DNA of 64,000 bases. It comes from Myroides sp. 1354. GTDB taxonomy: Bacteria > Bacteroidota > Bacteroidia > Flavobacteriales > Flavobacteriaceae. Numbering within the stretch: position 1 is the first letter of the stretch; every line of letters begins with the position of its first letter. The stretch is from assembly GCF_030324495.1 (NCBI RefSeq), contig NZ_JACAGN010000004.1, forward strand, positions 124,001-188,000, read 5' to 3'. The position numbers and the translations under genes are program-made. Below are positions 53,720 through 62,749 of the stretch, piece by piece. The notes beneath the pieces were generated by a model. That model had not been told where the DNA came from. It saw only the letters and a list, made by a program, of their open reading frames with translations, and did no database searches.

Positions 53720-54736
53720 ATGGATATGACAAATAATAGCTTAGTATTAGTTTCAGGAGCAAACGGGCATTTGGGCAATAACCTGGTACGATTCTTAATT
53801 AAAAAGGGATTTCGAGTTCGTGCCACAGTTCGAAATATGGAACATGCAGTCTGTTTTAAAGATTTAGATTGCGAAGTAGTTCAGGCCGATATTACAGACA
53901 AAGCATCCTTCCTAACTGCATTGCAAGGAGTGGAGACATTCTATGCTGTAGGGGCCGCCTTCAAATTGTGGGCAAAAGATCCCGTAAAGGAAATTTACGA
54001 GGTCAATATGATAGGTACCCGAAATACGATAGAAGCAGCTGCAGAAGCAGGAGTAAAAAGAATCGTGTATGTGAGCTCCATTGCCGCATTAGACTATACT
54101 CATCTTCCTACCAAAGAAAGCCTGGGTTACAATCCCGATCGCAGAAATATGTATTACAATTCCAAAAATGACGGTGAAAAGCTGGCATTTCAGTTGGCTA
54201 AAAAATTAGGTATCGAACTAGTTTCTGTCCTGCCTGGAGCAATGATTGGCAAAGAAGCTTTTCTGCCCTTAAATGTTTCTTATGGAGTTTTAAAACTCAT
54301 TTTGAACAGGCAGATTCCGATGGATACCAAGATAACCCTGAATTGGGTGGACGTACAAGATGTAGCAGAAGGCTGTTACCTTGCGGCAAAGAAAGGGCGT
54401 TCAGGGGAACGTTACATTCTAGCAAATGAAAAATGCATGACCATTACAGATACCACCAAATTGGCCCAGCAACTGTACCCTGAATTAGACCTCAAAATTC
54501 CCGGCTCAGTTCCCAAGTTTATGCTGTATGCAATCGCTGGATGGATGGAATTTTATGCGAAATTGAGTGGCAAACCACCTGTATTAACCACGAAGGAAAT
54601 CGCCATGTTCTCTGGCTTACAGCAGGATTTCGATATTTCTAAATCAAGGGAGGAGCTCGGTTTTAATCCCAAAAATCCAGAACAAGCAGTAAAGGAAGCT
54701 TTGGCTTATTTAATGGAACATAGAAATTTAGTATAA
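53720..54736 (+). CDS. NAD(P)-dependent epimerase / dihydroflavonol-4-reductase-like
   Basis: A 338-residue extended short-chain dehydrogenase. The nucleotide loop is SGANGHLGNNLVRFL at about 12-26 and the catalytic Tyr-x-x-x-Lys appears as YYNSKNDGEK around residue 150. It most resembles the dihydroflavonol-reductase/3-beta-HSD branch that reduces ketones or aldehydes with NADPH. A second ATG at 53726 is equally possible. It pairs with the Crp/Fnr gene upstream and ends at a terminator. Confidence 0.9.
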   Translation: MDMTNNSLVLVSGANGHLGNNLVRFLIKKGFRVRATVRNMEHAVCFKDLDCEVVQADITDKASFLTALQGVETFYAVGAAFKLWAKDPVKEIYEVNMIGTRNTIEAAAEAGVKRIVYVSSIAALDYTHLPTKESLGYNPDRRNMYYNSKNDGEKLAFQLAKKLGIELVSVLPGAMIGKEAFLPLNVSYGVLKLILNRQIPMDTKITLNWVDVQDVAEGCYLAAKKGRSGERYILANEKCMTITDTTKLAQQLYPELDLKIPGSVPKFMLYAIAGWMEFYAKLSGKPPVLTTKEIAMFSGLQQDFDISKSREELGFNPKNPEQAVKEALAYLMEHRNLV

Positions 54737-54759
54737 AATCATGTAGATATCAAAAGTAA

Positions 54760-54790
54760 AAAGCACAATAAATCGTTATTGTGCTTTCAT
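54760..54790. terminator. bidirectional terminator
   Basis: Perfect 12-bp inverted repeat (54760-54771 and 54776-54787) with a 4-base loop, between convergent genes. Confidence 0.75.
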
Positions 54791-54793
54791 TAT

Positions 54794-55051
54794 TTATAAA
54801 CAAATATAATCTTGAACCATTTCCTCTAAATCAGCTGGACTGATACTCCAAAGCCAGGACTTAGGGCCACATGCTGTTAATTGATATTCTCCATAAAAAG
54901 AGGGAAAACCATTACTAATTATATCGCATATTGGTTTAAAAGTATTCATTTGCACACACACTTCATTATTAGGGTCTATTGGATGTTTAGGATTCTGAGC
55001 AAAAACTCCAATTGATAACATAAACGCAACCATTAAAAGTAAATTTTTCAT
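54794..55051 (-). CDS. small Cys-containing secreted protein, paralogous family 2
   Basis: An 85-residue protein with a signal peptide ending GVFAQ. The mature part shares with the protein at 30778 the pattern C-V-x-x-N-x-F-x-P-x-C, a central Y-x-x-x-A-C and a final helix ending MVQDYIC. Four cysteines in conserved positions suggest two disulfides. The ATG at 55051 begins the signal peptide; the frame is open further upstream but has no sensible sequence. Function unknown. Confidence 0.7.
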   Translation of the reverse strand: MKNLLLMVAFMLSIGVFAQNPKHPIDPNNEVCVQMNTFKPICDIISNGFPSFYGEYQLTACGPKSWLWSISPADLEEMVQDYICL

Positions 55052-55323
55052 AATAAATATTTCAAAATTGTTCATTCTAATTATAAAAAATATTAATAAA
55101 CATATAAATAAAACATTAGCAATTAACAAAATATACAGTTTTATTGTAATTAAATTTTATCACTTAGAAGACAAGATCCCTATCTGTCCCTATTTAAATA
55201 ATCTATTAGTCAATCACTTGGAAGAGTTTTCACGGACTACTCCTATCTATACTATTTTGTTATGTCATTCATAATAATAAGCAGTAGTCTATATTGGAGG
55301 AGTAAGGATTTACAATAAGTACT

Positions 55324-56823
55324 CTACATCTGTTTCTTTACCAAGGAACCTCTTGGTTCATCTCGCTCTTCTAGTACAAGGTCAGAATGCAACAATTTAG
55401 CTGCTACTGCCGAATCTCTTACTTTTGAAGCACTGCGTTCAAACATTGCGGATTCAAAGGCAGCTAATACACATTCTCTCAACCCCTTTTTTTTCCATTC
55501 TAAGTTGGCATCACAGCCTTTGGATATTGCACGTGCTAAGAGCAAAGCATCTAATAGAGCCTGATTTGCTCCTTGTTCTTTAAAAGGACTCATTGGGTGA
55601 GCAGCATCCCCAAGTAAAGTAATTGAATTTCTTTTTTCAACTAATTCCAAGTTAACTAATTCTCGATCATAAACGGGATAACCGGAGATTTGAGCGGGTA
55701 GGGTAGCTTTTAAAAGCTGAGGAATCGGATCGTGCCATGGGGCTCGACGACAGGCTTCTGCTTTGAGTGCATCAGGCCCTAAAGCACTTAAAGCCCTAGC
55801 TTCTTTCTCAGCAATGGGGAAACTAAGTTGCCACATCACTGAATCTTTCGTATAAGGCATCACATAAATGCGCTCTTTACCATTAGCCGTTTGAAACACC
55901 GTTGCCGAATCGAGTAAAACACTTGCTGTATAACCTTCAATAGCCGTTAAAGGACAAATTCCCAAGATAACCATACAGTCCAAATAACGCAAAGGAGCAA
56001 CCTCCTCGCCAATCAGTAACTTTCTCACTGCACTGCGAATTCCATCAGCACCAACGATAAGATTGGCCTTGGCGGTTTTAATCTCTCCCTCAACTTGAAA
56101 ATTCAATTCGAAGTTTTGTGCTGAAATTTCCTTATAGTCCATGAATTGATGGCCCCATTGTATAAGTTGAGACTCTCCAGTCTGATTTTTGAGCTGATTG
56201 TATAAGGCTAAGCGCAAAGATTGACGCGCTATATGTACATTCGTTTTTTTCTGTGTTTGCGATGGGGTAGAAGGATTCCATTTTCGAAGCCCCCATGCTG
56301 CAACTACTTTTCCTTCCGTATTGTGAACCACATGTTTGGTAGAAACTACCTGATCTTCTAGTGTTAAAACACCCAATCCCTTAATAGCTTTACTCGCTTG
56401 CTGTAGTGTAAGTCCGTATCCTTGTGCCCGTGCATTAAAATTAGTATCGCGCTCATAAAGTGTAAAGGGAATTCCACGGTGTAAACAAGCAACTGCAAGA
56501 GCCATTCCGCCAATGCCACCACCAATAATAGCAACATGCGGATACCTATTACCATCTGCAACGAGGGGACTTTCGCAAGGGAGTAAACCCGATCCTAAAC
56601 ACTTCGAACAGGTATATAGTTGGGGGGTAAGGGGAGCAGTACTCATCTCCTTATTCATTTTTGTGTCTATTTCTACGTCCCTTTCTTTATTCAACGGATT
56701 GGATAACACCTGAGATTTGTACTTTGCTTTTTTACTGCGTCTTTTACTTTTTTTTCCAACTCCTTGACATGCTTTGCAAATGCCCCAACTGACTTGGTTG
56801 ATTTCTTCTTTTTCCATATCCAC
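55324..56823 (-). CDS. FAD-dependent monooxygenase with N-terminal double CxxCxGxG motif
   Basis: A 499-residue protein. The main part is a class A flavin monooxygenase: a Rossmann loop IIGGGIGGMALAVA near residue 99, RQSLRLALYNQL, and the second FAD motif LLGDAAHPMSPFKEQGANQA. The first 85 residues are unusual: they carry CKACQGVG and CSKCLGSG, like half of a DnaJ zinc finger, linked by a Lys/Arg-rich stretch. The substrate is probably an aromatic or polyketide compound. The zinc-like module may be for folding or partner binding; its role is unknown. Confidence 0.85.
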   Translation of the reverse strand: MDMEKEEINQVSWGICKACQGVGKKSKRRSKKAKYKSQVLSNPLNKERDVEIDTKMNKEMSTAPLTPQLYTCSKCLGSGLLPCESPLVADGNRYPHVAIIGGGIGGMALAVACLHRGIPFTLYERDTNFNARAQGYGLTLQQASKAIKGLGVLTLEDQVVSTKHVVHNTEGKVVAAWGLRKWNPSTPSQTQKKTNVHIARQSLRLALYNQLKNQTGESQLIQWGHQFMDYKEISAQNFELNFQVEGEIKTAKANLIVGADGIRSAVRKLLIGEEVAPLRYLDCMVILGICPLTAIEGYTASVLLDSATVFQTANGKERIYVMPYTKDSVMWQLSFPIAEKEARALSALGPDALKAEACRRAPWHDPIPQLLKATLPAQISGYPVYDRELVNLELVEKRNSITLLGDAAHPMSPFKEQGANQALLDALLLARAISKGCDANLEWKKKGLRECVLAAFESAMFERSASKVRDSAVAAKLLHSDLVLEERDEPRGSLVKKQM

Positions 56824-57363
56824 CGTATACTATTTGATTCTACTTCCTCAACGAAAAAAAGAATGTAGTAGGCACTATTGCGATTTAATATTGGGTACAA
56901 ATTTACTATAAATCAGGACGAATTAATCGGATAAACTGTTTTTATATGTTGTAAAACCTAGTTTTCTACTTTGGGATATATCCGCAATGGTTCCATTACC
57001 ATTCATCTAGATCGTTCTATCACGGCCATTGGAGATCAATTGAAATTTGAATATAGTAAAATTAGCTTTACAGAGTTACTGCTAACACAGAAAGATATAA
57101 TATGCTTGAGTTTTTTTTTAATTATTGACTAGTCCTGAAAAATCGATACAGGATTAATAATTTAAAATTATAATATTTAACAGTAGTAAGCTTTAGTTTG
57201 CTACTGTTTTTTAATCTTACATAATTACAAATAAAGTTAATTTTAATTAAAAAGTTGTAAATTTGCTGCATTGATGGCGTATATTTTTTAATTATACCGA
57301 ATCTAATAAGATGTATTTTTAAATAAAATATATTTGTTTAACGTTTTTAATAACTACTTTATT
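56824..57363. other. 540-bp region with possible gene remnant and promoter
   Basis: No intact gene. A plus-strand open stretch (56962-57129) with protein-like composition but no start codon may be the remnant of a lost gene. Two TAnnTTTG matches, TAAATTTG (57258-57265) and TATATTTG (57329-57336), precede the operon at 57364. Confidence 0.45.
57329..57336 (+). promoter_or_regulatory. putative -7 element of the five-gene operon
   Basis: TATATTTG matches TAnnTTTG and lies 27 bp before the first gene. A second candidate, TAAATTTG, lies at 57258-57265. No clear -33 element for either. Confidence 0.4.
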
Positions 57364-57861
57364 ATGAAATTGAAATTTGGTTATTGTTTTTTCCTTGTTT
57401 GGGGAATATTTCTTTTTTCTTCTTTTTCAAAAAAGAAAGAAGACCCTACCTGGAACTACGAGATAGAATGTGCGGGTTCTGGTAACACGGGTACTTATTT
57501 GGTAAAAATTTGGACCTATGATAAAAAGGCATCCATTGCTGAAAATACAGCAAAAAAAAATGCGGTACACGCGGTTTTATTTAAAGGATTTACAGGGAAT
57601 AAAGAATTGAGATGCCAAGCCCAAAAGCCAATTGTGACGGATACTTCCATCCAATACAGTCAATCAGATTACTTTAATGCTTTTTTTGGCGAGCAGTTTT
57701 ACCTCAAATATGTAGCGCTGAGTAGTCCTACTCCTGAAGTGATTAAAACAGGGAAAAAACAGTACAAAATCGGTTATGTAGTTACGGTTTCCAAAGATTT
57801 ATTACGTTCAGATTTAGAAAAAGCAGGTATTATCAGAGGATTAAGTACAGGATTTAATTAA
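57364..57861 (+). CDS. exported protein, first gene of envelope operon (paralogue of next gene)
   Basis: A 165-residue protein with an N-terminal hydrophobic export segment (FGYCFFLVWGIFLFSSF). The mature part contains IECAGSG, then AENTAKKNAVHAVLFKGFTG and CQAQKPI, which match in order IDCAGKD, YKAQERALYVMLFEGYLD and CTQKPIL of the next protein, so the two genes arose by duplication. The repeated-helix-then-strand pattern resembles LPP20/FlgT-type domains, but this is inference. First of five co-oriented genes with 1-25 bp gaps or overlaps. Confidence 0.72.
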   Translation: MKLKFGYCFFLVWGIFLFSSFSKKKEDPTWNYEIECAGSGNTGTYLVKIWTYDKKASIAENTAKKNAVHAVLFKGFTGNKELRCQAQKPIVTDTSIQYSQSDYFNAFFGEQFYLKYVALSSPTPEVIKTGKKQYKIGYVVTVSKDLLRSDLEKAGIIRGLSTGFN

Positions 57862-57875
57862 GAAAAACAACTAAG

Positions 57876-58352
57876 ATGAAACAGTATTACATCATACTAT
57901 TAAGCTGTTTGTGGTTATTAAGCGCTTGTGTGAGTAAGCCAGGCCCAAGTTTATCTTCCTTCCATACCAAAGAAATAGACTGTGCAGGGAAAGATGCATT
58001 TGGCAAAGAGAGTTATTATGTCACCCTCACAGATAACAATAAAAAAGAAGCCGCCTATAAAGCTCAGGAACGCGCTTTATATGTAATGTTATTTGAAGGG
58101 TATTTGGATAACCAAGGACAGTGTACCCAAAAACCGATACTAGGGGGGGCTAATCGCTACGAAAAGAACAAATCTTTTTTTGAAGATTTCTTTAAAAAGA
58201 AAAAAAGTTATAGAAAGTATACCGTTGTAGAGCAGTTAAACATTGGGAGTGCCCAATATAAACAAGGAGAAAAACAACAAACCTATCGTTTTAAGGTAAC
58301 GGTTGATCGACAAAAATTAGAGCAAAAACTAAGCAAAAAAAAATTAAAATAG
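57876..58352 (+). CDS. lipoprotein of envelope operon
   Basis: A 158-residue lipoprotein with a lipobox LLSAC (Cys18). It is paralogous to the preceding exported protein (see there) and ends in a very basic tail (KLEQKLSKKKLK). It would be anchored in the inner leaflet of the outer membrane or surface exposed. The next gene begins 1 bp after its stop. No described family recognised. Confidence 0.75.
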   Translation: MKQYYIILLSCLWLLSACVSKPGPSLSSFHTKEIDCAGKDAFGKESYYVTLTDNNKKEAAYKAQERALYVMLFEGYLDNQGQCTQKPILGGANRYEKNKSFFEDFFKKKKSYRKYTVVEQLNIGSAQYKQGEKQQTYRFKVTVDRQKLEQKLSKKKLK

Positions 58353-58353
58353 C

Positions 58354-59298
58354 ATGAGAAAAATACTACTTGTTAGCACGTTATTATTAGCAAGCGTTGT
58401 GGTTTTTGGCCAAGCAAAAAAACCAGAATTAATGATTATACCTGCAAAATCGTGGTGTAATACCAATAAGGCGATGCAACAATTTGACAATGAAGGAACT
58501 ATTGAAGTATTTTGCGATTATGATGTGGCTTTATTAAATACAGATCTAAAAAATGTCATTAGTAAGATTAATATACTAATGGCTGATCGAGGTTTTCCTT
58601 TGATTGATTTATCTGCTCAGATGCAAGGCATTAAGAATGAACAGGTAGAAAATAGTTTAGTGGAGAGCAAGTCGGGTTCAGGCCTTGCAGAAAGCATGCT
58701 AGATGTGGTATTAAAGCGAGCCAAAGCGGATATTATTCTAGAAATTGATTGGCAAGTTAACACCATGGGACCTAAAAAGTCCATCACTTATAATCTAAGA
58801 GCCTTGGATAGTTATACCTACAAGCAAATAGCAGGAGCTCAAGGAACGGGGAGCTCGTCTTTTTCGGCAGAAATCCCTGTTTTATTGGAAGAAGCTGTAT
58901 TAGAACACATGGATAGCTTTACCAATCAGTTGCAAAATCACTTTGATGATTTATTTGCCAATGGTAGAGAAATTGCAGTTAATATCCACGTTTTTGACAA
59001 TGGAGACGGGGTTGATTTGGATACAGAATACAATGGAGAAGAATTGAAGTACAGCATTGAAGACTGGATGGAAAACAATGCAGTTAAAGGAAAATTCAAT
59101 GTAGCAACGGCTACAGAAACGAGGATGCAACTAACAAGTGTTCGAATTCCGCTCTTTAATGAAAATGGCAGAGCTATGGATGCTCGTGCTTTTGGTAGAC
59201 AATTGGATAAATTTTTAAAATCAAAACCCTATTCCCTTAAAACGAAATTGATTACAAAAGGCTTAGGTGTGGTTGATATTTATATTGGTAATGAATAA
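58354..59298 (+). CDS. exported DUF6175-like protein of envelope operon
   Basis: A 314-residue protein with a signal peptide ending VVFGQ (residue 20). Early motif KPELMIIPAKSWCNTN and the central LKRAKADIILEIDWQVNTMG recall DUF6175 proteins, in which a CsgG/TolB-like nucleotide-free alpha/beta domain is suspected. The C-terminal half is a separate alpha/beta domain. Part of the tight five-gene operon; the following gene's start lies 7 bp after its stop. Biochemical role unknown. Confidence 0.68.
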   Translation: MRKILLVSTLLLASVVVFGQAKKPELMIIPAKSWCNTNKAMQQFDNEGTIEVFCDYDVALLNTDLKNVISKINILMADRGFPLIDLSAQMQGIKNEQVENSLVESKSGSGLAESMLDVVLKRAKADIILEIDWQVNTMGPKKSITYNLRALDSYTYKQIAGAQGTGSSSFSAEIPVLLEEAVLEHMDSFTNQLQNHFDDLFANGREIAVNIHVFDNGDGVDLDTEYNGEELKYSIEDWMENNAVKGKFNVATATETRMQLTSVRIPLFNENGRAMDARAFGRQLDKFLKSKPYSLKTKLITKGLGVVDIYIGNE

Positions 59299-59305
59299 AT
59301 ACAGG

Positions 59306-60247
59306 ATGAAAAAGTTTGCACTTCTGCTTTTATGTTTGGCGTTTGTACCAGTAAAAGCACAAAAATCAGCGAGTTGTGATATTCCTATCTCAACCTATAT
59401 TTCTCAACAAATGGAAAACCTTCCCGTGACGGTACAACAGCAATTCTCAACCAAAATAAAGCATATAGCGGCTACAGAAGGTTTTGGGTCGAATGGAGAA
59501 TATGCCCAATTCTTTGTTTACCCTGAGGTAACGGTTACAGCAAAAAACATATTACCAGGGCCACCAACAAGTGTTGTATTGGAATTAGATGTTGCCTTAT
59601 TCGTTGAAGATGTGTACGAAGGTAAAATCTATACTTCTACTTCTTTTACACTCAAGGGGGTAGGGCAAAATGAGACGAAAGCCTATGTCAATGCGATTAA
59701 AAAGCTGAATAATCAGACCGCTGGGGTAAAGGATTTCTTTCAAAAAAGTCATACGCTAATTGCCCAATACTACAATGAAAATTATGCGAATATCATTAAG
59801 AAAGCTACAAATTTAGCCAATCAAAAAAATTTTAGTGAATCCTTGTATTTATTGACGTTAATTCCGGAATGTACAGTGGGATATCAAGAGGCGTTAAAGG
59901 CGACAGAGAACATATATCAAAAGTATGTTGATCAGCAATGCAACGAAAATTACGCTAAAGCATTGGCTAGTTGGAATGCGACTCAGAACAGTGAAGGCGG
60001 AAAAGAAGCAGGAGCGTTTCTTGCGCAAATAGAACCTAGTTCTATTTGCTATGAAAAAGCAATAGCACTTTTTGCAGAGATAAAAGCGAAGGTACGAGAG
60101 GATCAAGCTTACGAAATCAAAAAGAGTGAAGAGGAAATGAAGTTGTTGGAAAAACGCCATGAAAATGAAATTTTGTTGCGCAAAGCCCAACAAGAAGCCT
60201 ATAAAGAAATCGCTATTGCCTATGCAAAGAGTATAAGCAAAAAATAA
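59306..60247 (+). CDS. exported protein with LPP20-like and helical domains, envelope operon
   Basis: A 313-residue protein with a signal peptide (MKKFALLLLCLAFVPVKAQ). The first half has a beta-rich domain followed by FTLKGVGQNETKAYVNAIKKL, a pattern like that of LPP20/FlgT-type domains (a short strand, then a helix rich in Ala). The middle is TPR-like and the last 55 residues form a charged coiled coil (KSEEEMKLLEKRHENEILLR). The ATG at 59306 is chosen for the signal peptide; earlier in-frame starts overlap the previous gene. Confidence 0.68.
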   Translation: MKKFALLLLCLAFVPVKAQKSASCDIPISTYISQQMENLPVTVQQQFSTKIKHIAATEGFGSNGEYAQFFVYPEVTVTAKNILPGPPTSVVLELDVALFVEDVYEGKIYTSTSFTLKGVGQNETKAYVNAIKKLNNQTAGVKDFFQKSHTLIAQYYNENYANIIKKATNLANQKNFSESLYLLTLIPECTVGYQEALKATENIYQKYVDQQCNENYAKALASWNATQNSEGGKEAGAFLAQIEPSSICYEKAIALFAEIKAKVREDQAYEIKKSEEEMKLLEKRHENEILLRKAQQEAYKEIAIAYAKSISKK

Positions 60248-60272
60248 AAAATGTTGATATAAAAAGTTTACA

Positions 60273-61625
60273 ATGAATGTAATGATAAAAAACGTAGTAC
60301 TCGTAGTTTTTGGATTGGGGTTTATCCCTGGAATCATGGGGCAAGATAAAAATAGTGAAGTGTCTGACTATATGCGAAGCTCTTTGTACACCATGATTGC
60401 AGAAGATCACGGATTTGCGTTTGCAGAAGCCCAAACGATTAAGACTACTTTTTTTGAGACACCACTTCCTGAAAAATTTAATGATCACAATTTAGAAAAA
60501 AAATACAGACATATCAATTTAAGAGAAATTCGCCTTACACAGACGGAAATAAATAGGCTGTTGGGAACAAAACAGAAAAAACAAAGTATGCTGGGCAAGC
60601 GATTGAAACGAACTTTAAATGATGTGACGAATGTTGCAACGTTAGGGATCGTTGATACTACAAGTAACGATAAAATACGAGCTCAATTTCTCAAGTATTT
60701 TGAGCAAAATAAAATCGCCAATCAGTTGGTTGCTAAGTGGTTTAATCAAGGGGTCTATGATACGATTACTAAATCGGCCTTCAACATGGAATTAATTAAA
60801 CAAAGAGGACTATACAATGCTACTGAACTGGATAAGAGTATTGCCAGTCATTCCAAATTAGGACTTTCCCTTTTAGCAGATGCAGGCGAAAATTTAATTA
60901 ACAACACCTTTGTAGTGGGAATTCGCTTTAATTATGTGGATAAAGCTTCTATATCGAATAAATTAGGACAAGCTGCGAATTCATCTGGAACGGTGTTTGG
61001 GGTTGTTGGCGGTACTCTAGCACTCGCCTCTCGAGCCACTAATACGATAGGGAAAGGCTATGTGGTTCAAGCTACAGCTTTCTTGTATCAACTGGAGTGG
61101 AATGAAGAAATTGGCGGAACTTTCTACCAAAAATACTACAATGAAAAGGATTTAAAACAGTTTGCTGAAGATGGGATGTTTAAATTGAAGTTTATTGGAG
61201 AAGAGACGGCTTGGGCAGATGTACAATCGACAACGCTTTCCAATGTTTCACAAAAAGATTTAGTCCAACGTGCAACGGTGCGATCAATTGATAATGCTAT
61301 TGCCAAGCTACAACGTGAATTTGAGGTATTTAGAACAAAGACGCCACTTGTAACAACAGAACCAACACTAACAGCTGGAATAGGCCTAAAAGAAGGTGTA
61401 GAATCAGGAGACAAATTTGAAGTATTGGAAAAAATACAAGATGCAGAAACCGGACTTATTTCATATCAAAGAGTAGGGGTAATTAAAGCCGCTAAAAGGA
61501 AAATTTGGGATAATCGATATGCTGCAGATGAAGAAAGTGAAGAAGAACAACCCATAAAAGCCACTGAATTCTCTGGAGGAAACAAAAAGATGGTGCCAGG
61601 GATGTTAATTCGACAAATTAATTAA
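60273..61625 (+). CDS. exported protein with FlgT/CsgG-like C-terminal barrel, envelope operon
   Basis: A 450-residue protein with a signal peptide ending IMGQ (about residue 23). The body is helical with a Gly/Ala-rich segment (about 235-260) and SVRSIDN-like helices. The last 85 residues show GIGLKEGVESGDKFEVLEKI, then RVGVIKAAKRKIWDNR and VPGMLIRQ, the strand order seen in small beta barrels at the C-terminus of FlgT and CsgG-like envelope proteins. Last gene of the operon; a strong terminator follows. Function unknown. Confidence 0.68.
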   Translation: MNVMIKNVVLVVFGLGFIPGIMGQDKNSEVSDYMRSSLYTMIAEDHGFAFAEAQTIKTTFFETPLPEKFNDHNLEKKYRHINLREIRLTQTEINRLLGTKQKKQSMLGKRLKRTLNDVTNVATLGIVDTTSNDKIRAQFLKYFEQNKIANQLVAKWFNQGVYDTITKSAFNMELIKQRGLYNATELDKSIASHSKLGLSLLADAGENLINNTFVVGIRFNYVDKASISNKLGQAANSSGTVFGVVGGTLALASRATNTIGKGYVVQATAFLYQLEWNEEIGGTFYQKYYNEKDLKQFAEDGMFKLKFIGEETAWADVQSTTLSNVSQKDLVQRATVRSIDNAIAKLQREFEVFRTKTPLVTTEPTLTAGIGLKEGVESGDKFEVLEKIQDAETGLISYQRVGVIKAAKRKIWDNRYAADEESEEEQPIKATEFSGGNKKMVPGMLIRQIN

Positions 61626-61941
61626 GCTAAGCTTTTTGGTAGATGACGTATAGAACAAAGCCGTAGTAAAAGTTATTTACTACGGCTTTGTTGCTTTATA
61701 AGGGACATGTTTTTATTGGAGGATACACCGGAACAAAGCTTCCAGGATCATGCTTTATTCTTTTAAGAAAATAAGGAATTATTATCTTTCTGGGAATATT
61801 CATATTTGTTGTACTATTTGTAATTTATTTCCTGCGGAAAAAGTGGGTAAATATTAAAAAATAAATTATCTAAAACCGCTTAGTTTTTATTCAAGCGTTT
61901 TTTTTATTTAGAATATAATGTATAAATTCTATTCTAATAAA
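61626..61941. other. 316-bp region with terminator and possible remnant
   Basis: Holds the operon terminator and a plus-strand stretch (about 61695-61863) that reads as a small membrane protein without start and with one in-frame TAA (IIIFLGIFIFVVLFVIYFLR near its end). Probably a remnant or chance ORF. Confidence 0.4.
61654..61695 (+). terminator. intrinsic terminator of the five-gene operon
   Basis: Perfect 17-bp inverted repeat (61654-61670 and 61676-61692) with a 5-base loop, 29 bp after the last gene of the operon. Confidence 0.85.
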
Positions 61942-62394
61942 TTAGTTCTTAGTCATTATAAATATCTGAGTAGCTCCAACTTTATTTGGTTCTTTTGCAA
62001 TTGCCCATATCGTCTTTTCATATTTATACAAAACAAGTCCATATTCATTACTACCATAATATTCATATCCATATTCAAGTAACTTATCTTTTATATCACG
62101 AATATTATAATTTTTAGCGAGTATTAATTCTAAACTATTTGATTTAAGTTTTGAATTTAATACTGTGATTATAATAGCATTATCAAAATCATCATTATAA
62201 TTACGACCATATTGTCTTTTGTTATCATCACTTTCACTTTCAAATTTCTTAAAACCATAACCTTCTGTCATTAAATCATCAATAGTAACAAAAGATGTAT
62301 TTATTAACTTATGAATTAAATTGAAATCAATGTTTTGAGAATATAAAATATTTACAAATAATAATAGTATTACACTAAGAAAAAACTTTTTCAT
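61942..62394 (-). CDS. hypothetical secreted protein
   Basis: A 150-residue protein with a signal peptide (MKKFFLSVILLLFVNILYSQ). The mature part is Asn/Asp/Tyr-rich and mixed alpha/beta, with YGFKKFESESDDNKRQYG and a C-terminal VGATQIFIMTKN strand. I recognise no family. Codon use is more AT-rich than in the operon upstream, in keeping with the accessory character of this end of the window. Confidence 0.65.
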   Translation of the reverse strand: MKKFFLSVILLLFVNILYSQNIDFNLIHKLINTSFVTIDDLMTEGYGFKKFESESDDNKRQYGRNYNDDFDNAIIITVLNSKLKSNSLELILAKNYNIRDIKDKLLEYGYEYYGSNEYGLVLYKYEKTIWAIAKEPNKVGATQIFIMTKN

Positions 62395-62534
62395 AATTTT
62401 TATTTAATCATATTGATAGAGCATTAAATAAATTCAATCAAATCTCGATTCAACGTGCAAGTTAAGAAGGAAGAATAAGAATAATGTTATAAAAAATAAA
62501 TTAAAACAACAATGTCTACAAAAATCACCCATAA

Positions 62535-62575
62535 AAAAAACAACCACCTGATTATCAGGTGGTTGTTTTTTATTT
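62535..62575. terminator. strong bidirectional hairpin terminator
   Basis: Perfect 16-bp inverted repeat (62535-62550 and 62556-62571) with a 5-base loop, A-run before and T-run after. Confidence 0.75.
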
Positions 62576-62749
62576 CTGTGGACCCGCCGGTACAGAACTC
62601 GAACTCTTTTTTGGAAGATTTGAGGCGATTGAACCAACTTAAAGAGATTTCATTTAAGCAGTATTTGTCAGACAATCAAGGTAAAGAATCTCAGGATTCA
62701 ACTAGAATTAGGAAGTTAAAACGATAACTCTGCTATAATATTCCGTCTT

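Noticed and set aside
61695-61863. Small membrane protein gene
   Set aside because: No start codon and an in-frame stop; kept only as a possible remnant in the intergenic note.
62434-62727. Overlapping short ORFs on both strands
   Set aside because: They run through a perfect terminator palindrome, which forces open reading in several frames; not convincing as genes.
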